A DNA stretch of 64,000 bases from Pterobdella sp. o SKG-2022 (taxonomy: Eukaryota; Annelida; Clitellata; Hirudinida; Piscicolidae), in assembly GCA_964035795.1 (NCBI GenBank), contig OZ038320.1:12723076-12787075 (forward strand), given 5' to 3'. This document shows, piece by piece, positions 1 to 17,900 of the stretch. Each line of letters begins with the position of its first letter. The stretch's first letter is position 1. A program made the translations under genes and the position numbers. The notes under the pieces are model-generated. The model saw nothing but the letters and a program-made list of their open reading frames with translations, had not been told where the DNA came from and did not search any database.

Positions 1-3000
1 CAACGTTGAGAAGGCAGATATGCCATTAATCGTATCCAAAAAACTATGCTTCGGAATTCCAAATTAAAAATTCCAAAACTGAACGTAGGGGTATACAAAT
101 TACAGTTTTTCAAAAGCTTCTGTATTATCTGGTTGTGATACCGCACGATTTTTACTTTCAACCTTTATAATTAAAGACTAGGAAACCTATAATTAAAAGT
201 TCAGAAAAATCTTAATCAAAGAAATTCATTTTAGGTACGTTTTTTTACAACCCATTTTTTTGCCGAATTTTCAAACCAAAACTATTCAAACGTTTAAATA
301 AATACCTTTGAAGTTATACATGTATTATTATATAAAATAATAATAGATTGTGACAAAGTTGAATTTTTTGAAAATTTTAGTTTTTTTTTTTAAAAATCAT
401 TTTATCTAAAATTTCCTTCATTCTATTAAAAAAAAATCAAGAAAATTGAATAAAAAAGATACATAAGATGTCTCTAAAAATAATATTAAGCAATCATTGA
501 ATTTTTCATTTCCATCTCATACTTTAAATTTTAGTGCTTCTTACAATAGATGATAAATTTGATAAAAATTTTATGAAAAATAATGATAAATATATTTATT
601 TTATTATAGTGTATTTAAATTAATATAATTAGATAATAATTTAAAAAAAAAACTAAAATCATGACATGAATGAAAAGAATCAGATGAACGCAAGCAAGCT
701 CTAAACTATTTAATAAACTAAAAACCAAATGTAATTAAATACAATGTTAATAACAATAGAAATAACTGGGAATATGTCCAATATCCTTTTTCAGCTAAAA
801 ATCTAAATTCAAATGAGCAATCTGTGAATATTAAATATGTTTTATTGAAGCTTTCTTTTTCTATGTCCATTCATCAGTAATCTACTTTTTTTCCTTTTTT
901 ATTGAATAACTCATTCATTCAAATCTTTCTTCTTAGTTTTTGGCTACCTCTTCTTTTCAATAATTGCCATTTTTTAGGTGGTTATGTAAATGTAGTTTTC
1001 TATAAAATAGATTTTCAATCTTTTTTCAAGATTCAAATATTCAGCTTATTAGTAACATTGTTGTGTTTACATATATTTCTTATTGAATACTTTTCCTTGC
1101 ATTTAGGCACGTTTTTTTACTTTTTCGAGTTTTTTGTTATCTGTTTATTTTATCTTTTTTTAAGTAACATACCCTGTGAAACCATCAAATGGTCAACTTA
1201 CTGTTGATTTCTATAGTTTTTGTTTCAACCCGGTTGTTGAATGCACCATATTGGTAGAACAGATTATTATGGTTCTTCAGAATCAGTTCCAAGTTCTATA
1301 ATTTTTACTACCTTGTTTCTTCCCAATTATCTGTTCAAATAGAAAGTTAAATAGTGAGATTACTTGTGAGTTTTATTAAGTGGTTTTGTTCATCGTTTTT
1401 GAGAATAAAAATGGTTTTTCGCATATTTTACAAGCTTTTTCATAATTTAGTTAAAATAGAGATAGTGTTTAACTGTGAACAACTCGTATGCTGTAGTTAC
1501 AAGTTATTTTTCTGGTTAAACATCAATATCAGTCGACTTATGTTTTTGAGGTCGACAGGCTGATATTACGGAGTCAGTGTCATTTGGTTTGATGGATTTT
1601 TCTAGTTCACAATGATAAGGTTAAATACGTTAGATCTTGACTTCCAGTATTTTTCAAGTTAAGCTGGCAGTTTAAAAATAGTAGTCTGAAAATCTATGTT
1701 TTTGAATCTGATTAGAAAATAGCTAAACTTTTTCGACGAGTTTTTAGAAAAAATACCCGACTTCTTACTATTTCAGTCACTGGGACACGTACAGAGGTAT
1801 ATACAGGAAACGAAATGAATATAAGCAACTAGATAAGTGTGTGATAAAATAAAAAAAATTTTTAATTTAAAATTTTTCATTTTTGATACTTATTTATGTT
1901 TCATAGTTAGACTAAAATTTTGAATTTTATTGAAATTTTATTTGTTAAACTTAACTTTAATGATTTTTAACGACTAAAAAAACGAAATAAACACAAGCAA
2001 TCAAAGAGAAAACATACTTACAATTTTCTTATTCCAAAGTTGTAATTTTTCTTCCCTAATGAGCAACGAACATCGTTTTGGCATATTTGAAAATATTCCA
2101 AAACTGAAGTATAGCTTTTGAAACGAAATAACGGCAAAACTTACGCTCAAAAGATATGCGATTTTATTTTTACATATAATCTGCTGAAAAATTTCTCTTT
2201 TTTTGCTACCAAATTATTTTTTGGCAAACAACAGTAAACGTTAGAATACTATGTTTTTGCATTTTCATGACTTTTGTTTTCCCATTAAGATGTCTAAAGA
2301 AGTTCTTTCTTCAACAATGACTGACCTACCACTACAAAGCATTTTGAAGAATGATTCTAATGCTTTTTTGAGATTTTGATACTAACAGACCAACGTTAAT
2401 TGAATGATTGTTCGTCACTAAACAAAATTCGATCAAAAATATGAGCTTATGATAAGGTTAAACTCATCGATAATTCTAGCTATTTTGCTTATAAATAAAT
2501 AAATTTGAAATTCTCCTAGTTTAACTTAAGTTTCGAAAAAATTAATTACTTTATCTACATTATCCGCTCAATTTTGTTTTGTTCATTCACTAAGGGAACT
2601 GAATTTTTCCAAAATAAATGGAATGCAGTGGGTGAAGCATTATTTTTAAAATTTCTCCGAGTGATACAAATATACTCAGGATTTAATGAAACTAATCAAT
2701 ACATATTACCAACAAGCTTCTGGAATCAACATCCTTAGTTTTTCTTGGGAAAATTGGCGTTTTTTACCTTTCTTTGTGCGTCCGTCTACAAAAAATTGAA
2801 GTTTTTATAAAACTTAGTAAATCTTAGAATTTAAAGACCTGTCATTCACTTTTGTAATGAGCCTCAGTTTGACCTAATTTGAAACTCTGGCAAATACTCT
2901 TGTAGTTTTTATATTATAAATATTTTTATTATAGTTCTATTCCAGCATTTACATTTTTTTATCTTATTTGAAGAATAATTCAAAATACAAAAATAAGCTA

Positions 3001-3593
3001 GGATAAAGATTTTTTTGTAGGCTGTCTTAAACTTCTTTCGTTGGCAAGACGCTTAAATTCTCAGCTGAAAAATTGTCTAAAAATCCGAAAATTTCAGTTG
3101 AAAGGAATAATATGAAAAAAAATGGGACAATTTTTTCGATTTATATTTTTTTTAATTTCATTGGCAAACTGCTAAATTGCTTATATTGGTTTTGTGCCTT
3201 ATAGATGAGTAATGAATGAAGTTTCCAAATTTTGTGAAATTTTTAGAAGTGTCACAAAATTCAAATTTTCGTTTTTTTTTTAATTGAAGCAATTTTTCAT
3301 TTTATATTTTGTGAAGCAAATGAACAAAAATTTCCGAGAAAACGCTGAATGCTTTAGATAAAATTAAATTTCAAAAAAAACGATTCTACTTATTTTCGGA
3401 AGGTGAATGATGTAAATAGTAAAGTTGATAAAGCCAATGTAACTCTTGAAATGCTATAATAAGAAGCTAATCCATGGTGTTCAACAAGATGAAAACGTAT
3501 TGTTTGTTCAATTTTCCATTTTATTGCCTTTTCAATGTTTTTTTTATTTTTCAATACCATATAGTTTACGTTATGAAGTTTTTTTCGATTAGT
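1..3593. other. AT-rich non-coding DNA, probably CMIP intron
   Basis: I see no convincing exon here. The stretch is dominated by poly-T/poly-A runs, and the short open frames at 902-1207 and 1354-1563 are hydrophobic, low-complexity translations of T-rich DNA with no family resemblance. Because the CMIP gene is already in progress at 3.6 kb, this is most likely intron, but missing 5' exons of CMIP could be hidden here. A copy of the dispersed hairpin-related motif lies at about 2445-2476. A small imperfect inverted repeat around GTCGAC sits near 1522-1564. Confidence 0.5.
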
Positions 3594-5138
3594 TCTGTTT
3601 GAATTTTTGTTGCTGGATCTCGTCACGAAAGACATGCAGCACGGATTTGTGCACGCTCATCTGGACATGGGTGAATAACCCTCCACTTTATAAAATACTC
3701 AGTTGTTTTTGTTTAAATACATCATTCTATTCCTGGTTATTATTTCACAAATTGTTACACTAAGAATTTTTAAGAAATTTTTTTCAAATGTTTCAGTAAA
3801 GTTGTGTAAGTTGAGTTCCAATGAATCCAGTTTTTTCGTGAGGAAAGTTTTTTAGATGATTTCAAAATTATTTTTTGTAAATTATTATGTGAGGAGCTTT
3901 TATTCTATTTAGATTTTTTTTGTTGAAAATATATGAATATCCTTAGAAAAGTGCGTATTTAATTTCAACGTCCGCAAGGATCCATTCATCAAGATTCCAT
4001 GTCTTGTTTCAACTATGGCAACTTTTGAAATGGAAAAATCTGATATTTTCTAAATTATTTTTTTTCCAAACTTCATTGTCTTCCACAATAAAAAACTTAT
4101 TTCTCAATTTTCTATATTTGCTCTTATTTAAAAATTTTTTGAATGTGCAAAGTTTATTATCATTACAACCCATGGCTTAAGATACAATTTTATGTTTTTT
4201 TCAGAATCTCTCCACTTCTCGGTTTAACAACATTCTGCAAATAAATTACGACGAAATTGTTCAATGTTGTTTTGATAAAGTTTCCGTTGTTTTGTATGTT
4301 TGAATGTATAATTCCATGAACTCTTTTAGGCTTTCGTACTTTTTCAGGAGATTCAACAATAACTACAATTAAAAAAATAATAGTTGAATTAAAAATGATT
4401 TATCGACTAATCATACTATTATAAATAATTTAACGTTGAAAAATTTTTATTCATTTCTATTACAACAAAAATGCTTTTTTTAAGTAGATTTTTTTTTCGT
4501 TTTCTATCAAGCGTGACCGGTAAAATTTGAATTCAAATAATTTCAAAGTTTTAGTCTGACTTATAGAGAAAGCAATAGTTTTTTCAAAAAAAATTTGAAG
4601 TCGATGGATAAGATTAGAAATTTTCCGCAAAAAAACGTTGACAATAATGCTAACAATGTTGATGATGGTAATTAGGAAAAATAATAAAAGCAATAATTGA
4701 TTTCAACGAGTTATTATATAAGATCTCTAAAGTTTTTCATTTTGAAGATTCATATAGCGCGTAATTTATTTTAAAAAATTTCTTGAAAAGTGCTTGAAAT
4801 TTTTGAGAATTGCTATTAACAAAGGTTAGTTATTGTTTATGACCATTGATTTTTTTGTACGAATGAGCAGGTTTTTTTCATTTATTTGAACACTTGACAC
4901 TAGTGGCGAAAAATAGATTGATCGGGAAAACTTCAAGATGGGATACGCACAGCTTTGTGTTTTAAATATTTCTGAGACTGAAAATGTGGTGATTTCATAT
5001 TAAAAATTTTTTAATGCCATTTAAAATAAAAAATTTCACCATAAAGCACAATATCACTGGAATCTGAGAGAAAACAAGGACTTCAGCAGCTACTGTTATG
5101 CTGAAGATAGTGATGAAGCTATGACTTTGGCTTTTCAA
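3594..5138 (+). CDS. CMIP: Two probable upstream CMIP exons (3594-3671 and about 5047-5138)
   Basis: Exon 3594-3671 follows a CGATTAG acceptor, ends at GTGAAT, and reads LFEFLLLDLVTKDMQHG followed by FVHAHLDM. It ends in phase 1. The next candidate starts at 5047 in the matching phase and reads YHWNLRENKDFSSY, then YAEDSDEA. Together they resemble the part of CMIP just before the leucine-rich repeat region, including a Val-His pair, a Trp, a Phe-x-x-Tyr and an acidic Asp/Glu run. The open frame continues to a TGA at 5139-5141, but the true donor is unclear. A GTGATG at 5110 would end the exon in phase 1, which does not join directly to the exon at 6256, so a further small exon may be missing. 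The resemblance is from memory of the family, not from an alignment. Confidence 0.45.
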
Positions 5139-6255
5139 TGAATCTAAAGAGGGGCTCTACATTGAAATCGATTGAGTGTGTTTCAAAAAAAAAATTTAGA
5201 AATACATTAAAATATTAGAGATGAATTTATAAAATGTCATTTGAAACATGCATAGCAATAATTCACAATTTGTAATCCGCTTTCTTAGATTAAAAAAATA
5301 AGCTAGAATATAGTGGAGTGTACAGAAAGTAATACAAAAAGCAATGGATCAGTGAATTCAAATGAAACAAAAATGAAAAAAAATTGTTATTATTAGACAT
5401 AGCAATGTGGCTTCAAAGCATAAGAAAAGTGTTCAAAACTTGCTGAGAAATTTCAATTCCTTTAATCAGGATTATGAAATCACATCATTAAATGAAACTT
5501 TTGAAAAGAAAAATAATAATTAATTTTGAAGTTAAATTACGTAAAATACCTTCATACGTATCAAGATGTTTTTAAAAAACCACGTATATTCAACGAAGTG
5601 AGTTGTAATTTTGTTGAAGTTCATAGTTGAAATTATCGAGTAAACGTTTATTCAAAAATTGAGAACATGTCTTTCGAAAATGTTCTTTGTAAGTTAAAGT
5701 TATTATGTAAAACTCGAGTTAAAAGAACATATGATGTCTCTGAAGAACTAATAACTGAAAGCGTTTGATAAAGCGAGAAAAAAATTTTTTGTACGAATGT
5801 AAAAGAAATTATAAATTCAAGATATACCAAATATATTTTAATTCAAACAATTAAATTTATGTTTTGGACAAAACACAATTTAAAATATAATTTTGTTTTT
5901 GAATTTTCATAAGAGTTTTTATTCAACTTGAAAGCATTCCACCGCTCAGGGTCTTTATCATTTTAGTTTCGCTTAATGTTTTTCAATTTTTATAACTAAT
6001 TTGTTATCTTTTTTCAACGAGTAGAATGTTTTGGATACAATATAAAATTAATTCGTTTTTGGACTGGTTCAGTCGTAACCGAGCTTTGCGTAAACTAATT
6101 AAATTTCAGTAACAATAATTATACTAATTTTCCAAGCTAATGTTAATTTTATTAAATATAAATAAATTGAATTCAACCTAAAAATAAATTCTTTATGTAT
6201 AAATCCAATTTTTTATATTCTGTGTCTTAACCACTTTAACCATATTACCTCAAAG

Positions 6256-12124
<5,869 letters not shown>

Positions 12125-12347
12125 GAGTGGCACCATCCTGTAGCCAGCTCAAACATCATGTAACTTCACTTATAACATGGTGTTTTTTTCGCCTTGAATC
12201 ACTCTAAAAATTGCGAGTGTTTAATACTAGAATTTCGAGCTACTTTTCATAAATAATGCTAATACTCGTCATCGAATATAAACTTTGTTATTTTGAATTG
12301 TAAAGAAAATTTTTCAGTGTAATATATTTTATGAAACATCTTAAAGA

Positions 12348-12353
12348 AATAAA
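12348..12353 (+). terminator. Probable CMIP polyadenylation signal
   Basis: AATAAA lies 224 bp after the CMIP stop and is followed within about 30 bp by a T/GT-rich tract (CAATTGTTGTCTC), the usual arrangement of an animal poly(A) signal and its downstream element. No other good candidate lies between the stop and this site. Confidence 0.55.
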
Positions 12354-13615
12354 CGTTTGGCACTGTATTTCAATTGTTGTCTCTTCTTGGTTAAATCTTT
12401 ACTTCTATCGAAATGTTTTTTTGGGAATGTTTAACTTTCTCTTCGAAAAGATCATATGGATATGTTGTGGAATGAGACTTCAAATGTTTTAGATAGATTT
12501 GTTTAAGTTATTATTGTTTTTAATATCGACTCATTATTAGACGGGATGAAAATAATCATTCACAATTTATAATTCCTTTTTCAAGTGTATTCGAATTTTT
12601 CATGTTTTAAAGTCGTATTACTAACAGTATATTATAAAACATTATATTATAACAAAAAATGTGATCACTATTGTCTTTTTGCACCTAGTTTATGTTTTTT
12701 TAAGTTTGGTGGAAAGTATATTTTTATATTATTAAATCCAAAACTTATGTACACTATTTTCAGAATTCAAACTGAAACTTTATTGTATATTGTAATGTCA
12801 TTTTTTCCAGCTTTTTTAAAGCACTTTTTCGTGAAAATTGTTCAATATTTGTAGTAAATAAAAGGCCAGTATTACTATCTCAAACGGGTAAATAATCAAG
12901 TTATTTTAGTATTTGTGGAGTTTTTATTTTAAAAATATAGCGCCATATAATTTGAGTTACGCTGTGACGGCTATCCAAAATACCATAAAATAAGCGAATT
13001 TTAAAAAATATTTAGTTTTTTAAAAAAAATAAATAATATTAAAATTGAAGTATTAATTAAAAAACGCATAATACGGAAATCTTCAAAAAATTCAAGTGAG
13101 TAATGCTATTTAAAAATCTCTCAAAATCCAATTAATCAATTTTAGGGTCAGTTTTCTTCACCAAGACAAACAAATGGACTGACATTAGTAACTTGCTATA
13201 AACATTCAAATTTAAAAAATTTTCATGGAAAAAATAAATTGAATGCTGAAAAACCAAATGAATATATATAGAAAATAATTCAATAACACTTCAGAAGTTT
13301 TTACTTAATGGAGCTTATTGTATGAAACCCCAACTACACTTTGCTTTTTTTTGTTATTGAAATCCTCTCTATCAGTGATTTGGTTGAAATAATCATTGTT
13401 TGACGCTGGTTTTTCTGAGACATCCATATCTAAATACTCCGGGTTTCCAATTCCTATTCACATAGCAAGTATTGCAAAAATAGTCATTATTTCGTGTTTA
13501 GAACTACATATTTAGAGAATAATTAGGTAATTTATATTCGATAAAGTCTAGTCTAATGCAGCAAAATCTAAAATGTCCAGATTTCAATACACCATGAAAT
13601 TAATTAAAGTACTAA
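12354..13615. other. Convergent intergenic spacer and presumed EGFR 3' UTR
   Basis: CMIP (+) and the EGFR homologue (-) end tail to tail. The spacer is AT-rich with no recognised gene; the open frame at 12585-12854 is T-rich low complexity. The 3' UTR of the minus-strand gene must lie in the upper part, but I could not choose one poly(A) signal among several AT-rich candidates. Confidence 0.55.
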
Positions 13616-14979
13616 TCACAAGCCTTGCTTAGCAGGAGAAGTTAGAAGGTATTCTTGCGAGTCGACCAGTCTGTTAGCCTGTTGCTGCTCTAACATCATC
13701 AGTTTCTTCTCGTCCATTGAAGGCAACCGAGGTGCCTATAAGAAATAAATTTAATATTTATAGCTCATGAAATTTCATGAATTACAAAAGTTATTTTAAC
13801 ATTCAAAAATTGCTTCTTATCTTTGTTTTTGACAATAATGACATAAGCTTTTAAACCTTGTCAGTTTCCTCTTCTTCTTCAAACTTTCCTGGAGCTTTTT
13901 GGTATCTGTTCGGCATAATATTAAATATGGAAATATAAAAATACATTCCACAGGTAAACAACTATTTTTTTCATGTAAATCTTTGAAACAAAATAAGCTA
14001 TTATAACTTTGTTTTGAAAAAGCATTGATCCTGTTCATATGGATTTTCATTATAAATGGGACTAAATTTTTGTGGAAAAACCATCATCAATTATTCATGT
14101 CAAAATAAACATTTTTCTCAAAGTTTTTCATTAAGTTTCTGAGTGTAATGAAATACTTGTCATTATTGAACCTGAGGCTTGGTTTCCTTGTGGATTCCTG
14201 CTTCTTTGAGCAGTTGAAGTCTTTATCTGAAGCACTAGAAATCTGCAAATGTATTTAAAAAACGTTCAAATTGCCAAACATCAATGCAGTAAATAAATTC
14301 AAATAAAAATTAATTAGATTTAGGTCATAAAATGAACGATTTCACATTTAATAGCAAGAAAACAACATTTTATATGATTCATTTTCAATATATGTTGTTC
14401 TATTTTATACAAACAAATAACAGTGATTCAATGGTACTGAAGTTCAACTAAATTTCACTAAACTGGTTCAAATTTATTCATATTTATAATTTCTACGTGA
14501 AACTTTGTATTTACTGAATTGGTGTATTCGTTCTGCATTTTCCTGCTTGTGTTTTGGTACTCGGCTTCAGGGCTCATGAAACAACTTTCATCATCTTCTT
14601 TAACCTTCAAAAGATTCACAAAATATGATTTATTATAAAATAAAAAACATTTTCTACATCAAGCTGGGCTTTCATTTCAATATAAGCAGATATTAAGACA
14701 AACCATATCAAGACCATTTCTGCCATCACTCCAATCACTTCTTTTGAAGGGGTCCAAATAGTCCTCTGCTGTTATCACGTCGTCAAACTCGCTCCCTGTT
14801 AGTTTAAGGGCATTCATGTTGGGATTCGAATGGGTTAGTTCACAAATCTTGAATAATAGCCAATAGTTATGGCATGTTGATAATGAATTATATTTATTGC
14901 ATTGATGAACACCTGAAAAACTGATGAGTGGCTTAAAATTTTCACTTTCTTCACTGATGGAGTTGCCGTATTTGTCACC
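13616..14979 (-). CDS. EGFR: EGFR homologue: C-terminal tail with tyrosine motifs
   Basis: Exons are 14913-14979, 14704-14795, 14515-14604, 14172-14226, 13857-13888 and 13616-13735 (stop TGA at 13616-13618). The tail is about 145 residues, shorter than the human tail. It holds [15 protein letters not shown] (Tyr codon near 14557-14559), NEYTNS (near 14524-14526) and, close to the end, [16 protein letters not shown] and YTN fit the pY-x-N pattern bound by the Grb2 SH2 domain, which would couple the receptor to Ras. The final EYLL resembles the last tyrosine site of human EGFR (EYLR). Exons 14172-14226 and 13857-13888 are assigned mainly by phase and splice sites, so are less certain. Confidence 0.85.
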
Positions 14980-17900
14980 CTTGAATGTTGAAACGTCTTA
15001 CAATATTAGTTAATACAAAAGCCCAAAAATACTATTAAATATATGCATATACTCTGGTGTTTAAAAATTAGCTTTGAAAACTTAACGGCTTTATACTCAA
15101 TCACTTGATGCTTATAAACTTAAAAACAAGGCAAGAAACAACCTCGACTACAAGAAATCTGCCAGGATCAGTGGCCATGGTGGAGAACTGCTGCTCAAGT
15201 TCATGGAAGGAAGGTCTGGTCTCAGCGTGCAACAACCAGCCTGGTGTCGTTATGGGTGAGATAATAATGAGAACAACAGATTTATAGCGTTATTTAAAAA
15301 CAATTTTTCAAAATTTCATTAACCCATTAACCACCAGATTAAGGCGATGGGAAAATTCAATATTTGTTTCATGAACTACTTCATTAGTCTCTGAAAAGCA
15401 TTATATAAAAATTTTTGACTTGAAATATTTGAACAATCAACCAATATTGAAGCCAATAACTTGACAAATGTGATAAAAATGAAAAACTCAATTTCTCTCG
15501 AACGATAAAATTTATTACAACAAATTAAAACTATAAAATTATTTGATCTACGAATTAATATTGAAGTTTACGCGTCCCAAAAATAGGTCTTTGGAGGCTA
15601 ATGGGTTAATAAATTATAAACTTTGGTCTAAGATTTGACACAAATGCAATCTATAAAAACGATAGTATTATTTGAAAAAATTTTTTTGAAAAAAAAACTT
15701 TCAAATTTCATTGTAAATGTTTCCAAAGCTTGATTTGATGTTCAGCAAATTACTTTAAAAACTGGGAAAAATTATTTTCGATAAATTATATTAGCGACAA
15801 ACTCAAACACAAAAGAATCATATTAAAAAAAATAATATTTAGTAAAAAATAACAAAAAGGAAAAACTTCCTTACACTTGACCATCAGCATGTACACATCA
15901 ATGGTACAGATGGCAGGTTGAGGCAGTCTTTCTCCCCTCTCCAAGTGAGCAGGTAGTTCCCAAACTCTATAGGTTTGCAGCGTCAAGTTAGAATAAAATC
16001 AATTTTTACACTGAAACTAATAGTTATTTGATTATATATCAAACTTATGTGTATGGTTGAAATATTATATAATACGATATAAGTAAATTTTACTCACTAC
16101 GATAAAAGTAAAAATTTAGCTGAATATTAATTTGAATATTGCGTATAAAATGCAATTAGGCAATACTAATGGTTATAAGCAGTCATTTATCATACATCTA
16201 ATACGCATCGATTAATGACTGTGGATAAAGAAAGTTGTTCACATCAATGTTTCCAAAATAATTTTTTATTAAAAGTCTATCATGAAAAAAAATAGCACAC
16301 AGACAAATAGTTTCTAAAATTAGTTTCAAGTACTTGATTTTCTCAAAAGGTTTTTGTCCACCTGTGAAGAGTTCCCACAATGTGACACCTGTTCATTTGC
16401 ATTGGCATTTGGATCGTAAGGTTCGTAATGTTGTACAGTTGGACAAAAATGATTATTAATAGAATATTTTGAAATTACAATTAAGTAACATCATTATCCT
16501 TTGAAATATAATCAGAATTTCAAGTTAGTTTATTAGCGAAACAACTACTCTTACCAATGATAATAATATAATGCCACCCACCATAGCTCCAGACATCACT
16601 CTTGTGTGTGAAGATAAGGTGCTGTATGGATTCGAGAGCCAACCATTTTATCGGTAACTGCCAATCATTTGTGGGACTTTGTGTGAAAATATAATCGAAT
16701 GAAAAATTAGTTTGCCAATAGTTTTTATTTTGCAATTTCGATGTTTCAATTAATGTTTGTATCGTTGTCTATATTATTTTAAAAATATTCTTGTAGACAA
16801 AACTTTCTCGAGAAATAAGATTATATTACATTAAAACTGAAACAGAAAAAAATTGAAACTGAAATGAATTAAAGATTAATAAAATATTCTTTTGATTGTT
16901 TCATATCACCTTCCCTTCAGTGGCTTTATACTGCTCTTCACTATTGAGTATCTTAGCCAGTCCAAAGTCAGTGATTACCACTTGTAAGAGGCTTTTCACT
17001 GGTAGAGTTTGTATATGTTTTGTAGGTTTATGAAAGATTTTCTTCTTCTTGCTTATAATGTATACTAAAAATAATTGTTGATTGGCATAAATGTTTTTTT
17101 AAAGTATGAATATTTTTATAATGATACGCAAACACAGCACCATATGAAGTTTAACATTTGAAATTCAAAAAAACCAACAACCCATCAAACAAACTTAATG
17201 AAGTCAATTCAAAACTTTGTTGAATTGTTTTTCAAATTGCTGTAAAACTTGGTAAATTAACTCTGAAACTCACCCAAAATGTTTCTTGCTGCAAGATCCC
17301 TGTGCACGATACCTTTCTGTTCCAAGTAGTTCATGCCCTTTGGGATTTCCAAGTTTAAATGATGCGGTTTCGAGATGGTGCAAAAAAGAAATACTAAAAT
17401 TTAATATTTTTTTGTTTTTGAATTTTACGTTTTGTTGATAAAAATTATAGTCAGGTAATAAATTTTTAAATTATTGTAACTTTTTTTATAAATATGAATT
17501 AATAAAAAGGATTGATATAGTTTGATGAGAAATTATTTTTATTCAACAATTCAAATTATGTCAAGAGATCTGGTATTACTTTAGCGATCTGGGCACTCCA
17601 GTTAAGCATAGTGTGACTACCCAACTTCTGACTGTTTCTGTGCAGAAAGTCCAAAAGGGAGCCTTTGGAGGGGTTTGTATTATTCTGATTAACTTCAAAA
17701 TATAAAAAATCTAAATATCTATAAAACTTAAAGCTATAAATGAATTCAATAAAATGAAATTGTAGTAATTTAAAAAATATGATATGAAAAATATTAACAG
17801 AAATCTTAAATTTAAAATTAGTTGCATAATAGAAGAACAACTCGAAAATGATTAAAAGGTGCCAGTTTGTGATTGTCGTTTGTTGGTCATTTAAAAATCA

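Noticed and set aside
4205..4310. Possible CMIP exon (open frame after TTTTTTCAG, donor GTATGT)
   Set aside because: Splice sites look good, but the peptide (NLSTSRFNNILQ) does not resemble CMIP and the exon falls between two candidates that join in phase without it.
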